From Chromatiales bacterium (GTDB lineage: Bacteria; Pseudomonadota; Gammaproteobacteria; SZUA-140), in NCBI GenBank assembly GCA_031285245.1, contig JAITWN010000081.1, forward strand, positions 1-14,807: 14,807 bases of DNA, given 5' to 3'. The position numbers and the translations under genes are program-made. The notes under the pieces are model-generated. The model saw only the letters and a list, made by a program, of their open reading frames with translations, made no database searches and was not told where the DNA came from. Shown piece after piece: positions 1 through 6,741 of this stretch. Numbering within the stretch: the first letter of the stretch is position 1; each line of letters starts with the position of its first letter.

Positions 1-295
1 AGCTGGAGGCCCACTCGACCAGGCCGGGATCGACCGCCCGCTCGAACTCGAACACGCGCCGGTATACATCGCCGCTGGAGGCGATCGCGATCACCACGAC
101 GCGGCCCGGCTGGAGGCGCAGCACCTCGACCCGGTGGATCGTCGCGGTCGCGGCGAGCCGCGGCGCGCTCACCATCGCGACCAGGTTGGTGACCCTGGCG
201 AGCGCCGCCGTCGTCTCCCGCATCGCCTCATCGACCTCGCGTCGCAGCCGCGATAGCGACAGCTCCACCCGCGCCGCCCCCGACGCCGTCCAATC
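1..295 (-). CDS. hrcA: HrcA heat-shock repressor, internal fragment (both ends missing)
   Basis: Read on the minus strand from 295 to the left edge, this gives 98 codons without a stop. Recognisable segments include RREVDEAMRETTAALARVTN, then a VSAPRL segment, HRVEVLRLQPGRVVVIAI and VFEFERAVDPGLVEWASS. These match the middle of HrcA, the repressor that binds CIRCE operators at groEL/dnaK genes, and resemble actinobacterial (Thermoleophilia-type) members most closely. The N-terminal winged-helix DNA-binding part (about 100 residues in the family) is absent: upstream of about 295 the frame runs into non-homologous sequence in front of algZ. The C-terminus is cut by the window edge. Codon use is far more GC-rich at third positions than the neighbouring algZ. 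I infer a contig chimera or, less likely, a transferred remnant; it is unlikely to be functional as it stands. The family call is from remembered sequence patterns, not a search. Confidence 0.75.
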
Positions 296-354
296 GCGGA
301 CCCTGAACCCTCCCTTTCTCCCGCCGATAACCCGCCATACCCTGAAAAACCACC

Positions 355-1449
355 ATGCCCACCGAAGCCACCACCAGCCCCCGTCTCTACGAATCCGCTG
401 AAATGCCCGCGGTTCTGCCTAATTTTTGCAGCGTCGGGGCGGTGTTCACGGTGGTGCTTTGTGCGGAGCTGCTGGCGTTCGTGTTTGCGCTGGCGATGCC
501 GGCGCGTGAAGGTGGGCAGTGGGCGACGCTGGGATTGTTGTCGCTGTTCGTGCAATGGGTGACGCTTTCCTGCATGGCGCTGCTGTGTTTGCTGCGTCCG
601 CGTTTGCAGCGTCTCGGCGAAGCGGGTGCGGCGATTGGTGCCTGGGGGCTGATCATGAGTGTGACGCTGCTCTTCAGTGCGCTCGCGCCTTATGTGGACG
701 GAGTGGCGGATCGGAGTCTGCTGGGCGATCTGCCGGGTGGGGAGTTTATGCTGCGATCGCTCTCGATCGCCGGCATTCTTGCCTCCATCGTGCTGCGTTA
801 TTTCTATGTGCAGGCGCAGAATCGACGCCGCTTACAGGCCGAATCGCAGGCGCGATTGGCGGCGCTACAGGCGCGCATCCGTCCGCACTTTATGTTCAAT
901 GCGCTCAACACCATTGCTAGTCTCGCCCGCAGTCAGCCTGAGGTTGCCGAGGAGATGGTCGAGGACCTGGCTGAGTTGCTGCGCGCGAGCCTTGGCGACA
1001 CGGCGCGGCTGATGACGCTCGATGAAGAGCTCGATCTCGCCCGGCGCTATCTCAGCATGGAGACTCTGCGTATGGGCGAGCGCTTGCGCTATCGCTTTGC
1101 GTGCACGGGGCTGCCGCGAGATCTGCGTGTTCCTGCGCTGATCGTGCAGCCATTGGTTGAGAACGCGGTCTATCACGGCATCGAGCCGCTGCCCGCAGGC
1201 GGTGAAGTGGCTGTTGAAGGTATGTGTCAGGGCGGCGTCGTCACGCTAACGGTGAGCAACCCCAAACGGATCACACCGCCGCGTCATGGTCGCCGCGGGC
1301 ATCACATGGCGCTCGACAATATTCGCGAGCGTTTGCGTCTGCATTACGGACCCAGCGCGCGCCTCGAGGTGGTGGATGCGGGCGATGCGTTTCAGGTAAG
1401 TCTGATTTTTCCGCTGCATGCGACTGAGCAGGCCAGGGCGGCAGCATGA
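355..1449 (+). CDS. algZ: LytS/AlgZ (FimS)-family sensor histidine kinase
   Basis: A 364-residue membrane sensor kinase, the likely partner of the adjacent AlgR-type regulator. Four hydrophobic segments lie at about residues 26-48, 57-80, 91-113 and 131-152, followed by a short linker (152-172) and the His_kinase domain typical of the LytS/YehU class. The phospho-acceptor is expected at His178 in RPHFMFNALN. The ATP-binding N-box is QPLVENAVYHGIEP (Asn270), and a late GHHMALDNIRERL segment is the G-box region. No periplasmic sensor domain is visible. The start at 355 gives the full N-terminus; ATG at 403 is a possible alternative and the Shine-Dalgarno sequence is poor for either. In pseudomonads the homologue controls alginate and twitching genes with AlgR; that role here is inferred only from homology and gene order. 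Its stop overlaps the algR start by 4 bp, so the pair is probably translationally coupled. Confidence 0.9.
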   Translation: MPTEATTSPRLYESAEMPAVLPNFCSVGAVFTVVLCAELLAFVFALAMPAREGGQWATLGLLSLFVQWVTLSCMALLCLLRPRLQRLGEAGAAIGAWGLIMSVTLLFSALAPYVDGVADRSLLGDLPGGEFMLRSLSIAGILASIVLRYFYVQAQNRRRLQAESQARLAALQARIRPHFMFNALNTIASLARSQPEVAEEMVEDLAELLRASLGDTARLMTLDEELDLARRYLSMETLRMGERLRYRFACTGLPRDLRVPALIVQPLVENAVYHGIEPLPAGGEVAVEGMCQGGVVTLTVSNPKRITPPRHGRRGHHMALDNIRERLRLHYGPSARLEVVDAGDAFQVSLIFPLHATEQARAAA

Positions 1450-2195
1450 AAGTATTGATCACCGATGATGAGGCGCTGGCGCGCGAACGTTTGCGCCGCT
1501 TGCTCGCAGAGATCGGTGGCATCGAAGTCGCCAACATTGAAGTGGTTGGCGAAGCGGCAAGCGGGGGTGAAGCGCTGGAACTCGCGGCGCGATTGCAGCC
1601 TGATGTGGTGCTGCTCGACATCCGCATGCCGGGGATCGATGGCATCGAAGCCGCGTTACATCTGTGTGCGCAGGAGCCCTCGCCAGCAGTGGTGTTCACT
1701 ACCGCTTATGGTGATCACGCGCTCTCGGCTTTCGAGGCCAACGCGGTCGATTATCTGCTCAAGCCCATTCGCAAACAGCGTCTCAAACAGGCGCTCGAAA
1801 AAGCTGCGACGCTGCGCCGTGCGCATTTGCAGGCGGTGCGCGATAGTAGTGGCAGCGGTCCGCGTACACACATTTGTGTGCGTGGCGCCGGTTCGCTGCG
1901 GCTGATTCCGCTTGCTGATGTCATCTGGTTTCAGGCCGATCAGAAGTATGTATCGGTGCGACATCGCAATGGTACGGTGCTCATCGATGAATCACTGGTC
2001 GCGCTGGAGCGGGAATTTGCCGATGCCTTCGTGCGTGTGCATCGCAATATGTTGGTGGCAACGCGGCTCATCACCGGTTTGCATAAACTCAGCGATGGCG
2101 CGAGCCAGCTCATGCTGAGCGCATGCCAAGAACAGCCCGAAGTCAGTCGTCGCCATCTGGCGCAGGTGCGCGCTTTGATCGCTGCGCGCGGCTGA
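1446..2195 (+). CDS. algR: LytTR-family response regulator AlgR
   Basis: A 249-residue two-domain response regulator. The receiver domain (about 1-120) shows the acidic pair Asp7/Asp8, the phospho-acceptor Asp58 in VVLLDIRMPGIDG, the FTTAYGDHAL segment carrying the conserved Thr, and the DYLLKPI lysine. The C-terminal LytTR DNA-binding domain (about 143-245) starts at HICVRGAGSLRLIP and contains DVIWFQADQKYVSV and FVRVHRNMLV, characteristic of this beta-type DNA-binding fold. The length is normal for AlgR. It overlaps algZ by 4 bp, which supports a shared transcript. As in pseudomonads it is followed by hemC, 71 bp downstream, with a hairpin and a possible promoter in between. The targets cannot be read from this window. 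Confidence 0.93.
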   Translation: MKVLITDDEALARERLRRLLAEIGGIEVANIEVVGEAASGGEALELAARLQPDVVLLDIRMPGIDGIEAALHLCAQEPSPAVVFTTAYGDHALSAFEANAVDYLLKPIRKQRLKQALEKAATLRRAHLQAVRDSSGSGPRTHICVRGAGSLRLIPLADVIWFQADQKYVSVRHRNGTVLIDESLVALEREFADAFVRVHRNMLVATRLITGLHKLSDGASQLMLSACQEQPEVSRRHLAQVRALIAARG

Positions 2196-2205
2196 CTTTT
2201 TTCAT

Positions 2206-2234
2206 TTGCCTGCCCGGGGGTTAACGCTTAGCAT
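2206..2234 (+). promoter_or_regulatory. Possible sigma70-type promoter for hemC operon
   Basis: TTGCCT at 2206-2211 and TAGCAT at 2229-2234 are separated by 17 bp, a fair match to the -35/-10 layout, 33 bp before the hemC start codon. It would let hemCDXY be transcribed independently of algZR. The -10 lies exactly in the loop of the hairpin listed at 2215-2253, so promoter and terminator readings compete. By-eye prediction only. Confidence 0.35.
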
Positions 2235-2253
2235 AGCGAAGTCCCCCCGTTTT
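2215..2253 (+). terminator. Stem-loop between algR and hemC (terminator-like)
   Basis: C2215 and GGGGG at 2216-2220 pair with CCCCC at 2244-2248 and G2249. An inner CGCT (2225-2228)/AGCG (2235-2238) stem encloses the loop TAGCAT, with a small internal loop between the two stems. It is followed by TTTT at 2250-2253. This could be a weak intrinsic terminator for algZR or a regulatory hairpin ahead of hemC. The short T-run makes it a modest terminator. Confidence 0.4.
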
Positions 2254-2266
2254 GAGATGTCCCAGC

Positions 2267-3199
2267 ATGGCTGTCGCGCAGCAACTCCGTATCGCTACTC
2301 GGGAAAGCCCGCTTGCGCTGTGGCAAGCCGAGCATGTCGCGCGTCTGTTGATCGAGGCGCATCCGGGGCTCGGCGTTGAACTAGTGCGCATGACTACGCA
2401 GGGCGATCGCATCCTCGATGCGCCGCTGGCGAAAATCGGCGGCAAGGGGCTCTTCGTCAAAGAGCTCGAGCAGAGTCTGCTCGATCGCCGCGCCGATATC
2501 GCCGTGCATTCTATGAAGGATGTGCCGGTGGAATTGCCAGAAGGTCTGCATCTACCGGTGATCCTCGAGCGCGAACAGCCTTGTGATGCTTTCGTCTCCA
2601 ATCATTTTCAGCGCCTTGATGATCTGCCGCTCGGCGCACGCCTTGGCACCTCTAGCCTGCGCCGCCAGGCGCAAATACAAGCGCGTCGCCCTGATCTGAA
2701 GATCATCAGCCTGCGCGGCAATGTGGGCACGCGTTTGCGCCGGCTCGATGAAGGCGAATATGACGCCATCATTCTTGCCTGCGCTGGTTTGGTGCGCCTT
2801 GGCCTTGAAGCACGCGTTCGTGAAAGACTCGGCGCTGATGTCTGCCTGCCTGCCATCGGCCAGGGCGCGATCGGCATCGAAACGCGCGCCAATGATGAAC
2901 GCGTCAATGCGCTGATCGCGGTGCTGGATCACGCGCCTACGCATGTGTGTGTCAGCGCTGAGCGCGCGCTCAACGCGCGTCTGGAAGGAGGCTGTCAAGT
3001 GCCGATCGCCGCGCACGCTGTGCTGAGCGGCGATCGCTTGCGTCTCGATGCGTTAGTGGGTCGACCCGATGGCAGCGAAGTGATTCGTGTCAGCGCGGAT
3101 GCTGCCGCGGCTGATGCCGCCGCGCTTGGCACTCGTCTCGCCGATGATCTGCTCGCGCTCGGTGCGCGTGCCATTCTTGCCGAGGTCTATGCTGGCTGA
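2267..3199 (+). CDS. hemC: Hydroxymethylbilane synthase (porphobilinogen deaminase)
   Basis: A cytosolic enzyme that polymerises four porphobilinogen molecules into the linear tetrapyrrole hydroxymethylbilane, using a covalently bound dipyrromethane cofactor. The 310-residue length is typical. The N-terminus LRIATRESPLALWQA is diagnostic, as are KIGGKGLFVKELE, HSMKDVP with catalytic Asp85, GTSSLRRQAQ, LRGNVGTRLRRLD and LPAIGQGAIGIE. The cofactor-binding cysteine is Cys243 in LEGGCQVPIAAHA. ATG at 2267 was chosen because it places the family N-terminus correctly; a TTG at 2252 in the same frame would add five unrelated residues. Its stop lies 8 bases inside hemD, an 11-bp overlap that suggests coupled translation of consecutive pathway enzymes. 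Confidence 0.97.
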   Translation: MAVAQQLRIATRESPLALWQAEHVARLLIEAHPGLGVELVRMTTQGDRILDAPLAKIGGKGLFVKELEQSLLDRRADIAVHSMKDVPVELPEGLHLPVILEREQPCDAFVSNHFQRLDDLPLGARLGTSSLRRQAQIQARRPDLKIISLRGNVGTRLRRLDEGEYDAIILACAGLVRLGLEARVRERLGADVCLPAIGQGAIGIETRANDERVNALIAVLDHAPTHVCVSAERALNARLEGGCQVPIAAHAVLSGDRLRLDALVGRPDGSEVIRVSADAAAADAAALGTRLADDLLALGARAILAEVYAG

Positions 3200-3989
3200 G
3201 CGCGCAGAGCCGCTTGCCGGCACACGCATTCTGGTGACGCGCCCTGCGCATCAGGCGCAGGCACTATGTGAATTGATCAGGCGCGATGGCGGTGAAGCAC
3301 TGGCGCTGCCGGTGATCGAAATCGCCCCGCCTGTCGATGCGCAGCTCGCGGCGCAGCGCGTGGCAAGCGTGCATGAATTCGATGTGGCCGTATTCGTGAG
3401 TCCGAACGCGGTGCGCAGTGTGCACGCGCTCATGGGTGATCGACCGTGGCCTGCGCGCACGCGCATCGCCGCTGTCGGACGCGGCAGTAGCGATGCATTG
3501 GAACAGTGTGGTTTGCGCGCAGACATTCAGCCAGCGGGTGAATTCAACAGCGAAGGTTTGCTCGCTGAAGGAGCTTTGCGTGATGTGCAGGGTTTGCGTG
3601 TACTCATCTTTCGCGGTGATGGCGGGCGTGAGCATCTGACGGATACATTGCGCGCGCGTGGCGCGAAGGTTTGTCATGCTGAGGTTTATCGTCGCGCGCT
3701 GCCTGAGGGAGCGGCGGCAACACTCGCACGCGTGGCTGCTGGCCCGGCACTCGATGCAATCATCGTCACCAGTAATCAAGGCTTGCAACATCTTTACGCA
3801 ATGGCCGGAGAAACGTGGAGGCCGTGGCTGCGTGAGCAGCAACTAGTGGTAATCAGCACGCGCGCGGCAGCGCTGGCGCGTGAACTCGGTTTTCAGCAGG
3901 TTGCGCGCGTTGCGCCTGCAGCAAGCGATGCGGGCCTGATGGAAGTATTGCGCCAGCAGTTCGCTCGACAGGTCGATGGGCGTATCTGA
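3189..3989 (+). CDS. hemD: Uroporphyrinogen-III synthase
   Basis: Cyclises hydroxymethylbilane to uroporphyrinogen III with inversion of ring D, the step right after HemC and the branch point to haem, sirohaem and corrinoids. The family is poorly conserved, but the two-lobe pattern is clear: RILVTRPAHQAQALCELI at the N-terminus, VFVSPNAVRSV, AVGRGSSDALEQCG, GEFNSEGLL, IFRGDGGREHLTDTLRARGA, YRRALP and IIVTSNQGLQHLY. The product is 266 residues from ATG 3189, which overlaps the hemC end by 11 bp. The frame is open further upstream (to 3087), but that part lies inside hemC and does not look like HemD, so 3189 is preferred. hemX follows after 23 bp. Confidence 0.93.
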   Translation: MLAERAEPLAGTRILVTRPAHQAQALCELIRRDGGEALALPVIEIAPPVDAQLAAQRVASVHEFDVAVFVSPNAVRSVHALMGDRPWPARTRIAAVGRGSSDALEQCGLRADIQPAGEFNSEGLLAEGALRDVQGLRVLIFRGDGGREHLTDTLRARGAKVCHAEVYRRALPEGAAATLARVAAGPALDAIIVTSNQGLQHLYAMAGETWRPWLREQQLVVISTRAAALARELGFQQVARVAPAASDAGLMEVLRQQFARQVDGRI

Positions 3990-4012
3990 ACAAGGGATTG
4001 AGGGGGTACACG

Positions 4013-5365
4013 ATGTCCAAAGGACCGGATGACAACGATTACCCAGGCGACGACAGCGTATCGCGCTTGATGGCGCCGATATCTGAGCGCAAAAAGGCGC
4101 AGCGCAAATCTGCGGAGGGAGCATCTACGTCGACAACCCAATCTGCTGCCGGTAGCGCGAATAAATCAAATGATGCTGCGCAGGAGAATCACGGATCTCG
4201 TTCTGGCGGCGGATTTGCCACCACGCTGGCGTCAGTTTCTTTGATCGTTGCGCTTGGTGCGGTGGCGGTCGGCTATTACGTGTGGCGTGATACTGATGCC
4301 CGCACTACGAAAGCGCTTGGCGATGTCGAGCATCGTATCGAGAGCAATACCAGTACGCTGGGTGATGCCTTGCGCGGTGAGATGAAGGCGCTTGATCAAC
4401 GTCTGAACACCATTCAGGAAGCGCACTCTGCGCTGAGTGAAGAGATTCGCGCAGCGCTCGAAGCATTCAATCGACCGGCGTTGACGCCGGTCGATATCGA
4501 GCGTTTGATGCTGATCGCCAATGATGCGGTGACTTTGCAGCGCGAGCCTGAGCTTGCGTTGACGGCGCTGCGCATGGCGGATAAAAGACTCAGCGCGCTC
4601 GGTGATCCCGCCTATGCCGGCGTGCGTCGTCAGCTCGCTGATGAAATCGCCACACTCGAAAATGCGCCACGTCCTGATATCGCCGGCATCGCTTACGGGC
4701 TTGCGGTTATGCAAAAGCAACTTCCCAGCTTGCAGCCGCATATCGGGCCGAAGCATATGAGCATGGATGCTAATGGCGTGCCACAAGCAGCTGTTGCGGA
4801 TGAAGCATCAGACCCGCCGCGCTGGCGGGCAGTTTTATCGGAGCTGTGGCAGACCCTGCGCTCAATGGTAGTGATCCGTCGCACGGGCGCTGAAGAAAGC
4901 CCGTTGCTCGCGCCCGAGCAGCAGAGCGCGCTGGTGCAGAATATTGGACTGCGCCTTGATTCGGCGCGCATGGAAGCGCTGCGCGGTGATCAGGCCAATT
5001 TTCGCATCGATGTGCAGCAGGCGCGTGACTGGTTGCAGCAATATTACGATGCACAGCAGCCGGTGACGGCGAAGCTGATCGCACGTCTCAATGAATTTGC
5101 CACTGTTGAACTGCAACCCGCGCTGCCGGATATTTCGGGTTCACTTGCTACCTTGCGTGGCGTGATGCAAAAGCGCGTCAGCGCAGCTTCAGCGGGGAGC
5201 GTAGCGAAATCGCGTTCGCAAGCGCCAGCGGAATCAGCGCCTCCGGCATCGAATTCAGCTCCGACTGCACTAACACCACCAACAAGCAATGTAGCACCGC
5301 CGGCGGCGGCTCAAACACCTGCGTCGTCATCAACGCAGCCACAACCCGCTGCACCAGCGCAATAG
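4013..5365 (+). CDS. hemX: HemX-family membrane protein of the haem operon
   Basis: A 450-residue single-pass inner-membrane protein of the HemX family (sometimes labelled uroporphyrinogen-III C-methyltransferase, an activity not expected from this sequence). The cytoplasmic N-terminus (1-67) is polar and low-complexity. One transmembrane helix lies at about 68-91, and a coiled-coil-rich periplasmic domain includes ALDQRLNTIQEAHSALSEEI and PVDIERLMLIANDAV, the hallmark HemX stretch. The last roughly 60 residues are a Pro/Ala/Ser-rich tail, probably disordered. ATG 4013 is preferred because AGGGGG at 4001-4006 is 6 bp upstream; an in-frame TTG at 3998 would precede that site. It sits 23 bp after hemD and 16 bp before hemY. 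The precise biochemical role of HemX in proteobacteria is not settled. Confidence 0.9.
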   Translation: MSKGPDDNDYPGDDSVSRLMAPISERKKAQRKSAEGASTSTTQSAAGSANKSNDAAQENHGSRSGGGFATTLASVSLIVALGAVAVGYYVWRDTDARTTKALGDVEHRIESNTSTLGDALRGEMKALDQRLNTIQEAHSALSEEIRAALEAFNRPALTPVDIERLMLIANDAVTLQREPELALTALRMADKRLSALGDPAYAGVRRQLADEIATLENAPRPDIAGIAYGLAVMQKQLPSLQPHIGPKHMSMDANGVPQAAVADEASDPPRWRAVLSELWQTLRSMVVIRRTGAEESPLLAPEQQSALVQNIGLRLDSARMEALRGDQANFRIDVQQARDWLQQYYDAQQPVTAKLIARLNEFATVELQPALPDISGSLATLRGVMQKRVSAASAGSVAKSRSQAPAESAPPASNSAPTALTPPTSNVAPPAAAQTPASSSTQPQPAAPAQ

Positions 5366-5381
5366 TTACGAGGCTGCCGCG

Positions 5382-6632
5382 ATGAGACGCCTCTTTTTAT
5401 TTCTCTTTATCCTTCTCGCTGGAGTCGGGATCGCTTTTTATGCGCAGCGCGATCCGGGTTACGTGTTGGTGCAGTTTAACGGTTGGACGTTGGAGTTCAG
5501 CGTTACCTTTGCGCTGCTGGCGCTGATCAGCGGATTCACATTGTGTTATGTGCTGATCCGTATCATCGGCGCGGGCATGGGCTTGCCGGAGCAATGGCGC
5601 GGTTGGCGCAAGCGTCGCGCCGAGCAGCGCGCGCTCGGTGGGCTCGATCGTGGTTATGCGGATCTGCTCGAAGGTCGCTGGGAGCGTGCTGAGAAGCGTC
5701 TCGTGGGTGCTGCGCGTGGTCGTGAGAATTTGTTGCTTGCTTGGCTGGGAGCGGCGCGCGCTGCTCAGGAACAAGGTGCGGAGCGGCGTCGCGATGATTA
5801 TCTGCGTCGCGCGGCGAGTGGTGCACCGGATGCCGAAGTCGGTCTGGCGCTGGCGCAGGCCGAGATGCAGCTTGGCAGAGAGCAGTTTGCGCAGGCGGCG
5901 GCCAATCTCGATCGTTTGCATGGTATGGCGCCGCGCAATACGCAGGTCGCTGTGCTGCGCCTGCAACTTGCGCTGCGTCTTGGTGATTGGCGAGGCGTGC
6001 TCGAACAATTGCCGGATCTGCGGCGTCGTCATCTGATCCCGGCAAATCGGGCCGAAGAAATCGAGCAGCGCGCTGCTGCCGGCATGCTGGATGATCCGCA
6101 ATTACAGAGTGAATCTGATCTCGCGGTGACCTGGTCGCAGCTTCCAAAACCAATCCGTCGTAACAGCGAATTGCTGCGGCGTTATCTCTCGCGTCTGGCC
6201 GAGAATGGTGCGGGTGTGCGTGCTGAGCGTTTGACGCGCGAGACGATCCAAAATCATTGGGATCCGGCTTTGGTGGAGCTCTATGGTTTGATCGATAGCA
6301 ACGACACTCGCAGGCAGATCAGCGAAGCCGAAGGTTGGCTGCGTCGCCACAGTGATGATGCGGTCTTGCTACTGACCCTTGGCAGACTGTGTCGTCGTCA
6401 GGGGCTGTGGGGCAAGGCGAAGGATTATTTACAGTCCTGTGTGCAAAATGGTGGTTCGCGCGTTGCCTGTGATGAGCTTGCGGTAGTGCTTGAAACGATG
6501 GGTGAACGCGATGCGGCGTTGCACTATTACCGCCGCGGTATCGAAGTGGCGGGCTCGAAGGAGCAGCGTTTTTCCTGGCGTGAGACTTATGTGCGCCGCT
6601 TGCCGGCGCCGGATGAAATTCTTTCCCGCTGA
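5382..6632 (+). CDS. hemY: HemY-type membrane TPR protein
   Basis: A 416-residue protein of the proteobacterial HemY family, not the Gram-positive protoporphyrinogen oxidase that shares the symbol. Two N-terminal transmembrane helices lie at about residues 3-22 and 39-65, the HemY_N arrangement. A basic segment (WRGWRKRRAEQ) follows, then helical TPR-like repeats to the end, for example LLLAWLGAARAAQEQGAERR, LLTLGRLCRRQGLWGKAKDY and ALHYYRRGIEVAGSKEQR. The function is thought to be organising or assisting late porphyrin synthesis at the inner membrane. It is the last gene of the hemCDXY unit; the downstream 109 bp hold a palindromic repeat and then the 3' end of convergent rhlB. Confidence 0.93.
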   Translation: MRRLFLFLFILLAGVGIAFYAQRDPGYVLVQFNGWTLEFSVTFALLALISGFTLCYVLIRIIGAGMGLPEQWRGWRKRRAEQRALGGLDRGYADLLEGRWERAEKRLVGAARGRENLLLAWLGAARAAQEQGAERRRDDYLRRAASGAPDAEVGLALAQAEMQLGREQFAQAAANLDRLHGMAPRNTQVAVLRLQLALRLGDWRGVLEQLPDLRRRHLIPANRAEEIEQRAAAGMLDDPQLQSESDLAVTWSQLPKPIRRNSELLRRYLSRLAENGAGVRAERLTRETIQNHWDPALVELYGLIDSNDTRRQISEAEGWLRRHSDDAVLLLTLGRLCRRQGLWGKAKDYLQSCVQNGGSRVACDELAVVLETMGERDAALHYYRRGIEVAGSKEQRFSWRETYVRRLPAPDEILSR

Positions 6633-6645
6633 AAAACCTCCGCTT

Positions 6646-6725
6646 CGTCATGGCGAGGGGCGCCAGACGACTTTAGCCCCGTGGCAATCCATACGTTATG
6701 TGGATTGGTTCGCCTCGCAATGACG
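6646..6725. repeat. Interspersed palindromic repeat between hemY and rhlB
   Basis: The outer arms CGTCATGGCGAGGGGCG (from 6646) and CGCCTCGCAATGACG (ending 6725) are imperfect inverted repeats. Inside, CAATCCA and TGGATTG form a second stem around a 9-nt loop. The motif (CGTCATTGCGAGG... GGCAATCC... GGATTGG... CGCAATGACG) resembles a REP-like intergenic palindrome found in many environmental bacterial genomes. It fills the gap between two convergent genes, where it could act as a bidirectional transcription stop or mRNA 3'-end stabiliser. No transposase is present. Confidence 0.7.
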
Positions 6726-6741
6726 ACGACGCAGCGCTTCC

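Noticed and set aside
169..555. Arg/Gly-rich minus-strand frame over the hrcA/algZ junction
   Set aside because: It is an out-of-frame reading of the HrcA fragment and of antisense algZ; its composition is that of a high-GC shadow frame.
3087..3188. N-terminal extension of HemD inside hemC
   Set aside because: The residues do not resemble HemD, and ATG 3189 gives the normal length and N-terminus.
5397..6153. Long minus-strand open frames opposite hemY
   Set aside because: They are His/Arg/Thr-rich shadow frames with no domain, antisense to a convincing HemY.
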